From the NCBI GenBank assembly GCA_030602805.1, contig JAUVZA010000007.1, positions 1 to 35,502 on the forward strand: 35,502 bases of DNA, read 5' to 3'. Position numbers and translations under genes: made by a program. Source of the stretch: Dehalococcoidia bacterium (GTDB lineage: Bacteria > Chloroflexota > Dehalococcoidia > Dehalococcoidales > JAUVZA01). The notes beneath the pieces are model-generated. The model saw only the letters and a program-made list of their open reading frames with translations. It was not told where the DNA came from and searched no databases. This document shows, piece after piece, positions 6,320-15,343 of this stretch. The first letter of the stretch is position 1. Each line of letters starts with the position of its first letter.

Positions 6320-9142
6320 TTGGTGACAAGAGTAATGCGAAGAGCTAAGAATGAAAGAGACGGAACACCTTTACCTTTCTTCACCAAGATAGGTGGCTTT
6401 CTCGAACAGTACTCAGGTAGAGCCATACTAATAGCGGCGGCTCTCACTCTCCTACTAATCATCCCCCTCTTAATGATGGGAAGCGATGAGCAAGCATCAG
6501 AGGACCCAACAGGAGAAGTCTTCGATCTGAGGGATGACATCAACGAGCGTTTCGCCCCAAGTGTTCATGGTGCATACTTCGTCGTTGAATCCCAAACCGG
6601 TGACATCCTCACCCAAGCCTCTCTCTGGGAATTGTATCAGAATGAGCAACAACTGGGGGAGGATGACCAGAGAGGAACACTGGCACCAGAGAACCTGCCC
6701 ACGCAGTCTTACCTGTACGAGGCGTTTAATATCGGTGCGAACCAGCCGTTCTTCGGTGTGTATAGCCTTGCTGATGCGGTACAGGATGTACTGACGAGCG
6801 ACCCACGCTTCAGCACTACACTAGAGACTGCTACCGACGAGCAAGTCAAGTTAGCGTTGCACCAACTCTTCGCCAATCCAAGTACAAGTGGGCTGCAAGA
6901 TGACCTTTCAATCCAAGCTGAGAGTGAGAAACGTATTGTCGGCGGGACGGAGATCGACTACTGGACCTCCCCAGCTCTGATGTTCGGCGTTTTAGCCGAT
7001 AACGAGAAGTTAGGTGGTGGTACTCTTGAGATCGGGGTTGGTGGTGGTGAGACAGTGCAAAATAAGGAGGAGTTCAGTCGTAACGTCCAACGGGTACTAC
7101 GGGGTGATGAAGAAACATTCCGCCTCTGGGGTATTGCGATTGACGTTAATCTGGAAGCGGGTGAGGAAGGGCAGATAGCTGGCTATTTTATCATGGCCAC
7201 CGTCATCGCTGTAATATTGATTGCCGGGATTAGCCTGCGGTCCTACTGGGCTACAGCTTTGACTGGTGCGGGTCTGGGGTGCCTGATGATTTGGCTCAAC
7301 GGCATCTCCAACCTAGTGGGTCTCAAGGGTGGGCTGGTTATTGACATGATCGTTCCCATCGCCATGATATCACTAGGCGTCGACTTTGGTCTGCATGCCA
7401 TGCGGCGTTACCGAGAGGAAAGGCATCGCGGCTACACCCCGAGAATGGCATTGCGAGCGGGCTTCGCCGGTGTGCTGGGTGCGCTTGTACTGGCGATGGC
7501 AAGCGACAGTATTGCCTTCCTATCCAATACATCATCCGGGATAGAGGCAGTCATCCACTTCGGCATCGCGGCAGCGATAGCCGTAATCTCATCCTTTATC
7601 ATCCTCGGTGTGGTGCTCCCGTTGGCCATGACGCACATAGACAGATTACAGCGACATCATCTGACCTCACATTCGAAGCGTAAATCCTTTATGACAGTCC
7701 TCAATAGTGTTGGTGTGGCGGTTGGAACTGGCACTGGTGTCATCTTTCTAGTGGCGGTCAGCGAGGGACTTGGTGTTGCAATCCTACTCGCGGTGATTGT
7801 TGGATACCTATTAGTGCCCCTATTGATCATGTATCGCCGACGGTCCCGTCAACCACCAGCACCGACCGCAACTCAGCTAGAAGCAAATACACTAGCCCGT
7901 GGAGCAGCAGACAACTGGTTCGTTAATCTGGTTGCCAGGATTGCACATTACCGCATCTTAGTCTTACTTATCACCGTCGGGATAACCACCGTAGCAATTC
8001 TGTTAGCCATCAGGCTGGAGGCAACTTTTGATGTTAAGGACTTCTTTAGCAGCAATTCAGATTTCGTGGTAAGCCTGGATAAGCTGGATGAGCATGTTGG
8101 GGAAACGAGTGGCGAACCAGGTACCGTCTATATCAAGGGGGATCTAACCGATCCCCGGGCACTAGCATCCATTAACCAGTTCATCACCGATTCCGAGATG
8201 CAGATAGAGTCACGAACGATCGTTGACATACTGGAGCGTGTTGTAGTTAGTGAGTACGCGGTAACCCGCGTCGCTACGGTCACGGGGACGGAGATCACCG
8301 ATAGTGATGGTGACGGCTTACCAGATTCCCAAGCACAAGTTGAAGCTGCCTACGCCTATATGCTAACTGAAGGTGTGCACCTGGATGAGAATACGCTAGT
8401 CTACACCCCGGGTCAGATACGCGAGGTGCTTTTTCATGATCCTAGAAGTGACCAAGAAGACGTAACCATCCTGACTATCGGGATCCCAGGTACACGCGAG
8501 CAGCAAAATGTAGTCAGGGCACGCGATATACTTACCAATAACCTCAAAGTCATACGAGAGAGCCCAGCGGTCACCTATGTGGGACTCACTGGCTCGCCGT
8601 TCACTCGGTTGGCTCAACTAGATGCTAGCACCAAGACGCTGCAAAGATCCTTGCCGATAGCGGCAGTGGCATCATTGATGCTCCTGCTTATCGTGATGCG
8701 CTCTTTCCGGTATGCAGTGGTTACTATCATCCCGATTGGGCTGGTCGTGGCATGGCTCTACGGGCTCATGTATATGATTGGTTTCCCACTAAATTACGTG
8801 ACTGCCACTATTGGCGCTGTGTCGCTTGGCGTGGGAATCGACTACTCCATCCATGTCACAGAGCGTTTTCGGGAGGAGATGCACAGAGCACCAAACAAGA
8901 TGCAGGCGCTCCGACAAGCGGCTAACGGAACGGGTGTGGCCTTGTTAGCGTCCGCTATATCTAGCATCGTGGGCTTTGCTATTATGGGATTCGCACCGAT
9001 GCCTATGTTCTCAACTTATGGAATACTGACAGCCGTTATGATCTTCCTGGCCATGTTGGCGTCCTTAGTAGTGCTACCCTCGCTCTTACTAGTGGTGACA
9101 CGCGAGAAGACAGCGAAGAAAACTCAAGGCAAGTCCCGATAA
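6320..9142 (+). CDS. RND-superfamily exporter with two MMPL domains
   Basis: About 940 residues with the duplicated RND plan: one transmembrane helix (residues 33-53), a large external domain, a five-helix bundle, then the same again. Each half carries the MMPL/sterol-sensing helix signature, SLGVDFGLHAMRRYREER in the first and SLGVGIDYSIHVTERFREE in the second. It is closest in plan to HAE3/MMPL hydrophobe exporters driven by ion gradients and probably moves lipids or hydrophobic compounds; the substrate is unknown. An insert in the second external domain reads DSDGDGLPDS, like a calcium-binding thrombospondin-type loop. The start is uncertain: TTG 6320, GTG 6323 (both after AAAGG) or ATG 6335. 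No membrane-fusion partner is present. Confidence 0.85.
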   Translation: MVTRVMRRAKNERDGTPLPFFTKIGGFLEQYSGRAILIAAALTLLLIIPLLMMGSDEQASEDPTGEVFDLRDDINERFAPSVHGAYFVVESQTGDILTQASLWELYQNEQQLGEDDQRGTLAPENLPTQSYLYEAFNIGANQPFFGVYSLADAVQDVLTSDPRFSTTLETATDEQVKLALHQLFANPSTSGLQDDLSIQAESEKRIVGGTEIDYWTSPALMFGVLADNEKLGGGTLEIGVGGGETVQNKEEFSRNVQRVLRGDEETFRLWGIAIDVNLEAGEEGQIAGYFIMATVIAVILIAGISLRSYWATALTGAGLGCLMIWLNGISNLVGLKGGLVIDMIVPIAMISLGVDFGLHAMRRYREERHRGYTPRMALRAGFAGVLGALVLAMASDSIAFLSNTSSGIEAVIHFGIAAAIAVISSFIILGVVLPLAMTHIDRLQRHHLTSHSKRKSFMTVLNSVGVAVGTGTGVIFLVAVSEGLGVAILLAVIVGYLLVPLLIMYRRRSRQPPAPTATQLEANTLARGAADNWFVNLVARIAHYRILVLLITVGITTVAILLAIRLEATFDVKDFFSSNSDFVVSLDKLDEHVGETSGEPGTVYIKGDLTDPRALASINQFITDSEMQIESRTIVDILERVVVSEYAVTRVATVTGTEITDSDGDGLPDSQAQVEAAYAYMLTEGVHLDENTLVYTPGQIREVLFHDPRSDQEDVTILTIGIPGTREQQNVVRARDILTNNLKVIRESPAVTYVGLTGSPFTRLAQLDASTKTLQRSLPIAAVASLMLLLIVMRSFRYAVVTIIPIGLVVAWLYGLMYMIGFPLNYVTATIGAVSLGVGIDYSIHVTERFREEMHRAPNKMQALRQAANGTGVALLASAISSIVGFAIMGFAPMPMFSTYGILTAVMIFLAMLASLVVLPSLLLVVTREKTAKKTQGKSR

Positions 9143-9197
9143 GTAAATATCTAGTTGATTTAGATAAGCCCTGTGTTTGGCAGTCAATGTAAGAAAT

Positions 9198-9281
9198 GAA
9201 CGTTTTTATACTGCTTAAGAGGTCATCTGAAAGACTATAGACATAGTCTTTTAACGGCCTCTCAACTACTATAAAACGTTC
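9198..9281. repeat. 84-bp imperfect inverted repeat with palindrome core 1
   Basis: The outer arms GAACGTTTT..AAGAGG (9198-9222) and CCTCTC..AAAACGTTC (9258-9281) are largely complementary. The centre is the 22-bp palindrome AAAGACTAT-AGAC-ATAGTCTTT at 9230-9251, the first of four related palindromes. It may work as a strong hairpin after the exporter gene or as an element end. The following stretch to 9510 shows no gene. Confidence 0.6.
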
Positions 9282-9510
9282 CTTTATTCATAAGCAAGGT
9301 TGAACATATCGCTAATTTGTTTAATGAGCGAAATGAGTTAAGGGCACTCTTTGTTTAAACAACACTTAAATGTAGAATCACCCGCTCTGCCACACAAGAA
9401 TCATAAACCGGGTCACGGCTATCTGCAGTCTCTCCTTCTTCTCAAGGTGTTGACCTATGTTGCTAACGTCCGTGGTTTTTTCAGCCAACCATGCACGAGG
9501 TGATACCATC

Positions 9511-9539
9511 TTGACATTTATGTAAAAAGCGTATATACT
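9511..9539 (+). promoter_or_regulatory. Sigma-70 promoter of the RHH-methyltransferase operon
   Basis: TTGACA at 9511-9516 and TATACT at 9534-9539 are separated by exactly 17 bases. Immediately downstream GTTTA/TAAAC half-sites (9540-9555) could be the operator for the RHH protein encoded next. Confidence 0.7.
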
Positions 9540-9609
9540 GTTTAAAAGATATAAACGTTATTAATTCTAGAAACTATCGGGAGTCTCTGACTTAAAGGCG
9601 GAATGAATC

Positions 9610-9834
9610 GTGGGAAGACCACCAACTAGCAAGATAAAGGAGCGAAAGAAGGTCAACTTCTATTTAAAAAAAGAGGTTGACACGCTTGTAGAGCAGCGGC
9701 ATATAGAAGTCCAGAGCCGCCTTGGCCGCAGAGTAGATAAGGCGCTTTTCCAAGAGGCATTAGTCAAAGCTGGTCTTGATCGCACTGATGAGGTGATAGA
9801 GCTCTTGAGACAAGATGTTGAATCAAGCGGATGA
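9610..9834 (+). CDS. Small ribbon-helix-helix-like DNA-binding protein
   Basis: A 74-residue basic protein. A charged N-terminus (RPPTSKIKERKK) leads into VNFYLKKEVDTLVEQ, a short beta-strand followed by helix, then a second helix with an arginine cluster, the layout of ribbon-helix-helix regulators. It starts at GTG 9610 after AAAGGCGG; the earlier ATG 9603 is in another frame and stops quickly. It is the first gene after a good promoter and 25 bases before the methyltransferase start, so autoregulation of the operon, as by controller proteins of R-M systems, is a reasonable inference. Confidence 0.6.
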   Translation: MGRPPTSKIKERKKVNFYLKKEVDTLVEQRHIEVQSRLGRRVDKALFQEALVKAGLDRTDEVIELLRQDVESSG

Positions 9835-9859
9835 AGAGGGGACTTTGCAGGAGGTCAGT

Positions 9860-10777
9860 ATGAACAATATTTTTGACAATTCCTTAGAACCATACTATAC
9901 CACAGACTACGGTACGGCGTATCTTGGTGATGCGCTAGAGTTAATAAAGCAACTCCCTGATGCATCCATCAACCTGATAATGACCTCTCCCCCCTTTGCT
10001 TTAACAACGAAGAAGGCTTATGGTAATGCAGATTCAGGCAAGTATATAGAGTGGTTTAAACCTTTTGCCCATGAATTCTGGCGTGTTTTGAAAGAAGACG
10101 GTAGTTTAGTGATACACCTAGGCGGAAGTTGGGACAAGGGACGCCCCACTCGTTCTCTCTACCACTTTGAATTACTCTTAGACCTTTGTCGTAACAGTCA
10201 CGAGGCAAGATTCTACCTAGCCCAAGATTTCTATTGGTTCAATTACGCTAAATTGCCTCTTCCCGCGGAATGGGTAACTGTCCAGAGAATCCGAGCAAAG
10301 GATGCTGTAGATCCAATTTGGTGGCTTTCAAAATCTCCATTCCCTAAAGCTGATAACCGCCAGGTTTTAAATCCTTACAGCGAAAAGACAGATAAGCTTC
10401 TGAAGTTAAAACAGGGACAACGTGGTCCTTCCGGTCATAATAGCTCTTTAAAGTTCAAGAGAAAGCTTGACGGAGCTATCCCTCCGAATCTTCTCTACAT
10501 AGCAAATAGTGAATCGAACAGTCAATATTTATGCTCTTGTCGTAAAGTTGGAATGCGACCTCATCCTGCGCGATACCCGGTGGAATTACCTAAATTCTTT
10601 ATCGAGTTCTTAACAGATCAGGATGGCATCGTTTTAGACCCGTTTGGAGGCAGTAATGCCACCGGTGAGGCTGCTGAGAAAACAAAGAGGCAGTGGATTT
10701 GTTTTGAATTACGAGAAGAGTATCTGAAAGGCTCTAAATATAGATTTCGGTTGCCTGAAGAGTCTAAAGATAACTAG
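9860..10777 (+). CDS. DNA N4-cytosine-type methyltransferase (beta class)
   Basis: A 305-residue S-adenosylmethionine-dependent DNA methyltransferase. The catalytic motif TSPPF is at residues 42-46 and the AdoMet-binding motif DPFGGSNATGEAA at 260-272; catalytic-before-AdoMet order is the beta class, and SPPF is typical of PvuII-like N4-cytosine enzymes, though some N6-adenine enzymes share it. The start at 9860 is chosen because AGGAGGT lies 5 bases upstream; an in-frame ATG at 9815 has no such site and overlaps the preceding gene. Nearly the same 20-base leader is found at the internal start of the HD gene (16931). No recognisable endonuclease adjoins; the next gene cluster is a GHKL ATPase. 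Likely host-protection methylase. Confidence 0.9.
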   Translation: MNNIFDNSLEPYYTTDYGTAYLGDALELIKQLPDASINLIMTSPPFALTTKKAYGNADSGKYIEWFKPFAHEFWRVLKEDGSLVIHLGGSWDKGRPTRSLYHFELLLDLCRNSHEARFYLAQDFYWFNYAKLPLPAEWVTVQRIRAKDAVDPIWWLSKSPFPKADNRQVLNPYSEKTDKLLKLKQGQRGPSGHNSSLKFKRKLDGAIPPNLLYIANSESNSQYLCSCRKVGMRPHPARYPVELPKFFIEFLTDQDGIVLDPFGGSNATGEAAEKTKRQWICFELREEYLKGSKYRFRLPEESKDN

Positions 10778-10894
10778 CTATTTCTACCAGTGAATGTAAT
10801 CCTCCTAGGTCCTCTTCTCCGTAGTAGCTACAAGAGTCCTCCTTTTTAACTGCAATGTTCAAATATTTACTCCTATTCTTACTCCTAAACTACG

Positions 10895-10957
10895 ACCTGT
10901 TATTAACAGGTTATGAAGAATGCTTGACAAAATAACAATAATATGATAACCTGTTAT
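10895..10957 (+). promoter_or_regulatory. Promoter with palindromic operator for the GHKL operon
   Basis: A perfect palindrome ACCTGTTA-T-TAACAGGT (10895-10911) and a second copy of its half-site TAACCTGTTAT (10947-10957) flank a -35-like TTGACA at 10924-10929; the -10 is weak (TAACCT at 10947, 17 bases on, inside the half-site). The repressor would cover both promoter elements. This suggests control separate from the methyltransferase. Confidence 0.55.
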
Positions 10958-11001
10958 AAATATAACTAGTACTAATATAACGAAATCGGAGGTGATTGTG
11001 A

Positions 11002-11226
11002 ATGACAAAATCTATAGAGGATAGGAGAGAGGCTTTTCAAAGATTAGCGACTAGAAGGACGAATGAAGTGTTGAAGCGACTGCGAGTTCTGGGCCACTGC
11101 GCTAATCCCCAGCTTTATGAATACACGGAAGGAGAGGCCAAAAAAATATTCCAAGCTATAGACAAAGAGTTGAAGGTTGTAAAGATAAAATTCCAGAACT
11201 CGGGTAGGACAGAATTCCGACTATAG
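11002..11226 (+). CDS. Small protein of unknown function ahead of GHKL ATPase
   Basis: 74 residues, charged, mostly helical in appearance, with no motif I recognise (KSIEDRREAFQRLATRRTNEVLKRLRVLG at the start exceeds no known signature; key features are many Arg/Lys and a single Cys). A clear GGAGGTGAT precedes the ATG by about six bases. It ends 17 bases before the ATPase start and so is almost certainly co-transcribed and co-translated with it, perhaps as a partner or regulator. Confidence 0.65.
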   Translation: MTKSIEDRREAFQRLATRRTNEVLKRLRVLGHCANPQLYEYTEGEAKKIFQAIDKELKVVKIKFQNSGRTEFRL

Positions 11227-11243
11227 GAAGGAGGTTGTGTGCG

Positions 11244-13949
11244 ATGTTTCAATTATTTCCGGCTGAAGTACATAGACTTTTCAATATGCGTAAACCAAAG
11301 GAGGTTGAGTCATTTATCCAATCTCTTTCACAACGGAATCCTGAAGGATGGGATTGGCGTAATTTGGGGGACTTAGACAATAATTCTGGAAATGTCAGGT
11401 TCTCAGAGGAACCGGGACTGCCGGTTGTAGAGCGCATCATAAACATGCAAGAGGCGTTACTCGAACTTGCCTACTATGAAGCGGGCAAACCGAAGATTTT
11501 TCCCTCTACCCCACGAAAAGCGGTTGAAGAATGGTTCAAAATCCCCGGGGGTTCTGTAAATGCGAGTGAGGACAAATCCTTCCTAAAAGAATTAGCTTCA
11601 AAACTTAGGGTTGACGTTTATGACTCAGGCATTGAGAAAAGACCATCGATTGCTTTTCATGATAAGGGGATTGGTCAGCATCCTGATGATTTACCCACCA
11701 CTATTCTCAATTTAACTGGTGGCAACAAGCTTGATAAACTGTATCTATCCGGGGCTTTTGGGCATGGGGGGTCTTCAGCTTATGCTTGGTGCAGATATAG
11801 CATTATCGTATCTCGCCGAAGGCTACAACATACCGGGGGGAAACCAGATTTAGTAGGCTGGACAATCGTCCGAGAATACGATTCTCAATCCATTAAGCTT
11901 CCTATCTACCAATATCTCGTTACTAAAGACCGAAAAGTGCCGTCTTTTGCTCCCTCTTGCCTAAAGGACACGGCCTTTGATTTTGGCACCTATATCATAC
12001 ATGTAGCCTATAACCTAGGGCGCTTGAGCAGTCCGTGGGCTTTCGTAGGTTATCGCTATTTTGACAACCTTTTATTTGACCCCTTACTCCCCTACATAAT
12101 TAGCGACGATCGGTATCATGATAAACCTGAATACAGAGCCAAAGATATGACGATGTACGGAGGACGAAGGCACCTTTCTGAGGTGGTAATAGACTATGGC
12201 AAGGATGTTTATTATAAGCCCTATACATTTAACCTTGATGGAAAAGGCAGTTTAACAATCAGATTCTGGGTTTTTAAAAGACAGCGCTCGCGGAGAGGAG
12301 AAAAAGAGGGAGCTCCCAAGATAACCTCTTACCTTGAAACTGAAAGGTCACCACGCACGGTGATAATAACCTTAAATGGACAAAGGCATGGCTATCTAGA
12401 TAAACCATTTGTAAACGGAGTAGCTGGCTCTACTCCTTTAGCTGACCGTCTGCTTATGCAGGTTGACTGTGATGACTTATCTTTGAGTCTAAAAAAGGAA
12501 TTAATAACCTCCACTCGCATGAGATTGAGGACAGGCGAGCATCTTGACTTTATTAAGGAGTGTATCAGGAAGGCTTTGGAGGATGACGAACTCCGGCAAA
12601 TTAAGGGAGAACTCTGGCAACGCGAATTTGCCGAGGCAGGCGAAGGAGATGAACAAGCTCGGAGTATTCTAAACAATCTTGTCAAGGCTGGCAGAAAGAT
12701 AGAGAAAGGTCCCGGTCCGCAGAAAGGTAAGAGCAAAGGGCAAGGTGGAAAAGGCTCCAAAAGTTACAAAGCAAAAGACCCTCCGTCTTTCTTTAAATTC
12801 GCTGAAGAGAAGGAGACACTCCAAGTCGAGCCAGGAGAGTATCGTTTCCTCGATATACGTACGGATGGGCCAGATAATATGTTCTCTCGTAAAAACCGGA
12901 GATCCAGAGACAATTTAGAGGTTGTTCCTAATGACCAAAGTATACTCGTGTCAAGAGGTGAACTTCATAACGGCCGCCTAAGTGTGATAGTCAAGGCTAG
13001 CGAAGCAGCAAAAATAGATTCGTACTACACTTTAAGAGCCCAACTAGAAATTGAGGGTGGGGTATATCTCCTCCCGCTGACCGAGCGCAAGTGCAAGGTG
13101 GTTGCTCCCCCACCTCCTTATGTCGGGAAAGACCCCCCTACTGAACTTCAAATTGTAACAAGAGGAGGCGTTCTTAAACTTAAACAAGGACGTATCACCC
13201 GAGTTTCGGTCAGAACTAATTGCTCTGATGATTTACTAGCTCGCGCATACCAACCCGGTAAGATTCATGAAAGTTGCTCAATTAAAGGAACTAGGTTGGA
13301 AGCTGTCGGAGGACCTACTAAAGGAGAAATAGAACTTCGCTATGAGGTTCCTCAAAATATCCCAATTGGAACCCGAGGGGATTTAGAGGTAATTCTTATC
13401 TTAGGAGATGGGACCAAACTAAATGACTCAAAACCTTGCATAATAGTTGAGGCACCACTAACTGAGCATAAAGAAGGGCAAAAACAGGTTGTAGAATCAA
13501 ACTTCAAATTTATAGAGGTATGGAAAAAGCTACCCTCTGACACTTCTGGCAATTTCAATACTTGGGACCAATTAGAACCAATATGGGATGAGACGAAGGT
13601 TGGAGATTATCAGACCAATAAGCAGAATGGTGAAAAGGAGTTCGTCTTCAGAATAAACATGGATTTCTCAGATTATGCCAAAGAAAGGGGGCGGTTTTAT
13701 AGGAGATTATCAAGCCCAACAATGAATAGACTCAAAGACAAATACAAAGCCTACGTTTCATATTATCTTTGGCAGCTTGAGCGTTCTTTACTAGATAAAA
13801 AAGATTCGCTCAAAACATCTGAGGAAGAAGGGCAAAATCAGTTTGATGAAGAGCAAATTGAGGAAGAGAAGCGCAGAGTTGCGAAAACCATTCTCGCAGC
13901 AATACGCCCCGAAAAGGAGCTTGTCGAAATCTTGCAGAGTCCAGAATGA
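11244..13949 (+). CDS. GHKL (Bergerat-fold) ATPase, MutL/MORC-like candidate defence protein
   Basis: 901 residues with a full set of Bergerat ATP-binding motifs: N-box VERIINMQEA (residues 62-71, with E63 and N67), G1 box HDKGIG (D140-x-G-x-G) and G2 loop GAFGHGG (170-176). A long mid-region follows, then a Lys/Gly-rich linker (GPQKGKSKGQGGKGSK, near 490-507), beta-rich segments and a charged helical C-terminus. The ATP site places it with Hsp90, gyrase, MutL and MORC; Iyer and colleagues described MutL/MORC-like GHKL proteins encoded beside DNA methyltransferases, which fits its position after one. The middle and C-terminal parts I cannot assign. ATG 11244 is chosen because AAGGAGG lies 9 bases upstream; the upstream TTG 11235 abuts that site. 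Possibly an ATP-driven DNA-clamping effector of a restriction-like system; unproven. Confidence 0.75.
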   Translation: MFQLFPAEVHRLFNMRKPKEVESFIQSLSQRNPEGWDWRNLGDLDNNSGNVRFSEEPGLPVVERIINMQEALLELAYYEAGKPKIFPSTPRKAVEEWFKIPGGSVNASEDKSFLKELASKLRVDVYDSGIEKRPSIAFHDKGIGQHPDDLPTTILNLTGGNKLDKLYLSGAFGHGGSSAYAWCRYSIIVSRRRLQHTGGKPDLVGWTIVREYDSQSIKLPIYQYLVTKDRKVPSFAPSCLKDTAFDFGTYIIHVAYNLGRLSSPWAFVGYRYFDNLLFDPLLPYIISDDRYHDKPEYRAKDMTMYGGRRHLSEVVIDYGKDVYYKPYTFNLDGKGSLTIRFWVFKRQRSRRGEKEGAPKITSYLETERSPRTVIITLNGQRHGYLDKPFVNGVAGSTPLADRLLMQVDCDDLSLSLKKELITSTRMRLRTGEHLDFIKECIRKALEDDELRQIKGELWQREFAEAGEGDEQARSILNNLVKAGRKIEKGPGPQKGKSKGQGGKGSKSYKAKDPPSFFKFAEEKETLQVEPGEYRFLDIRTDGPDNMFSRKNRRSRDNLEVVPNDQSILVSRGELHNGRLSVIVKASEAAKIDSYYTLRAQLEIEGGVYLLPLTERKCKVVAPPPPYVGKDPPTELQIVTRGGVLKLKQGRITRVSVRTNCSDDLLARAYQPGKIHESCSIKGTRLEAVGGPTKGEIELRYEVPQNIPIGTRGDLEVILILGDGTKLNDSKPCIIVEAPLTEHKEGQKQVVESNFKFIEVWKKLPSDTSGNFNTWDQLEPIWDETKVGDYQTNKQNGEKEFVFRINMDFSDYAKERGRFYRRLSSPTMNRLKDKYKAYVSYYLWQLERSLLDKKDSLKTSEEEGQNQFDEEQIEEEKRRVAKTILAAIRPEKELVEILQSPE

Positions 13950-14434
13950 AGCTATCCGTCTGTAATACCTTTTCTCCGGCCTCAAGCTAGGACTTTTACG
14001 ACGGACAGTTCGTCATTTAGTGATATAAGACGGCAGTTGCGCTGGGAATCTGTATATAGTAACAATTATCTGAGCATTAGGGCCGAAGGCTTGTAAGCAG
14101 GAGTTAATTGATGACCCAATAAGCCAATTGTGGTAGTCATATTCCGGCAAGCTTAGCCATAGGCTATCTTGAGGTAAAGGCAAATATTGCCTTAAAGACC
14201 ATGTCTGCGGTTCTATCTATGGAACCCATCGGCCTACCATATACAGGACTCGAACCATACAACCCCTACTACCAGCAGTAGACTATATCTATAGTCTACG
14301 GTTTACGGAGTCGGCGCATAAGCCCAAAGTCTATATTAGTGTTTACTTAAATACTTCTTCAAAGGTAACAATATACTAGATTGTTGGATACAAGTACTAC
14401 TGGACGGACATCGGGATGTGTGTCACAGAGTAAC
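13950..14434. other. Convergent intergenic stretch with short palindromes and tRNA-like motifs
   Basis: No gene is seen. It holds an AAGGCAA/TTGCCTT hairpin near 14174-14192, a copy of CGGCCTACCA at 14230-14239 (also the last 10 bases of the tRNA-Lys fragment at 937-946), a reverse-strand T-arm-like GGTTCGAGTCC (14244-14254 on the complement), and palindrome copy 2. Confidence 0.45.
14278..14299. repeat. Shared 22-bp palindrome, copy 2
   Basis: GTAGACTAT-ATCT-ATAGTCTAC. It lies between the converging GHKL ATPase and ImmA-like genes. Arms and 4-base centre spacing are the same as in copies 1, 3 and 4. Confidence 0.8.
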
Positions 14435-15343
14435 TTAGTTTCCATCCCGCTTTGTTTGTAAGCCAATCTTAGGCCAAACGATAGATAACACTGACTTAGG
14501 TGTACTGTTGATTCGGTTATTTGAATCTGTCTCTTTACTGTGATAACCCTTGGCTTCGATAATGAAGTCGCCTTGGAGAGCACCCAGTTTTAACCTAGCT
14601 TCTTCTCTTATAAGCCCACTTCTCAGAGAAGCACGCATGAACGCGGTATCTTCTGATGCAGGTTTATCAGGCCAAACAAAGTAGTGTTTGCCATCCTTTA
14701 ACGGTACACTCCAGTCCACTCGTAGCTTGATGTCTTTTTCATCTTTAAGCTTCGATTTCCAGCTCCACCTGATAATAACTGGCCCATCTAATATGCCTAG
14801 TTCTACAACCCTTTCAGTGACAGCACGCATACTGACATTGTACAACGACCTAAGCTGAAATAATGTCTCACACCAAATGCCCGTATTATTAAAGATTGTG
14901 AGCGCATCTTCTCTAAACGTTTTCTCGGGCATAAGAAGCTCGGCAGCAAATATGTCACAGAGCTTCTCCTCAGCATCACTACCTATATCTCTCTGCAAAC
15001 GGATTGGTGTAGCAGCTTCAATGTCGTAGAAAAAAGTATGTCCAATCTCATGGGCTAAAGAAAAAACGTCTCGTGAACCCGCCGCTCGTTTTACAGCGAT
15101 TATGAATCCTCCCTTTACTGGTGTAAGCTGACTATTTGAAGCGCTATCAGAGTATTTTATTGAAGTGACCTTACGTAGGGGTGCTATCTTCTTTGGATTA
15201 AATGGAGCGATAACCATATTAGCAGCCAGGAGGAGTTTATTAGCTTCAACCTTTACTGCTGCCTCAGGGTCAGTTTCCCCCGCTCTTCTTAAAAAAGAGA
15301 GAATAGCCGGGCTTTTCCAGTAATCAAGCCGTTTCTTTGGCAT
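14435..15343 (-). CDS. ImmA/IrrE-type zinc metallopeptidase
   Basis: 302 residues. HEIGH at residues 98-102 is the zincin HEXXH site, and the helix EEKLCDIFAAELLMP near 125-139 supplies the third ligand and the family-typical AAELLMP. ImmA/IrrE peptidases cleave repressors or regulators, commonly in mobile elements and stress responses. The C-terminal 140 residues (from about WSWKSKLK) form an extra domain I do not recognise. The ATG at 15343 is chosen over a TTG at 15370; it lies within the last codons of the HD gene, a 20-base overlap implying coupled translation. Substrate could be a regulator in this island, such as the XRE protein, but that is inference. Confidence 0.85.
   Translation of the reverse strand: MPKKRLDYWKSPAILSFLRRAGETDPEAAVKVEANKLLLAANMVIAPFNPKKIAPLRKVTSIKYSDSASNSQLTPVKGGFIIAVKRAAGSRDVFSLAHEIGHTFFYDIEAATPIRLQRDIGSDAEEKLCDIFAAELLMPEKTFREDALTIFNNTGIWCETLFQLRSLYNVSMRAVTERVVELGILDGPVIIRWSWKSKLKDEKDIKLRVDWSVPLKDGKHYFVWPDKPASEDTAFMRASLRSGLIREEARLKLGALQGDFIIEAKGYHSKETDSNNRINSTPKSVLSIVWPKIGLQTKRDGN

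Noticed and set aside
5189-9834. A ParMRC-type partition system using the phased array and the RHH protein
   Set aside because: No actin-like or other partition NTPase is present, and the RHH gene is 4 kb away beside a methyltransferase.
14230-14255. A tRNA gene at the GHKL-ImmA junction
   Set aside because: The CCA-like end and the T-arm-like motif are on opposite strands and the stem does not pair; only short resemblance remains.
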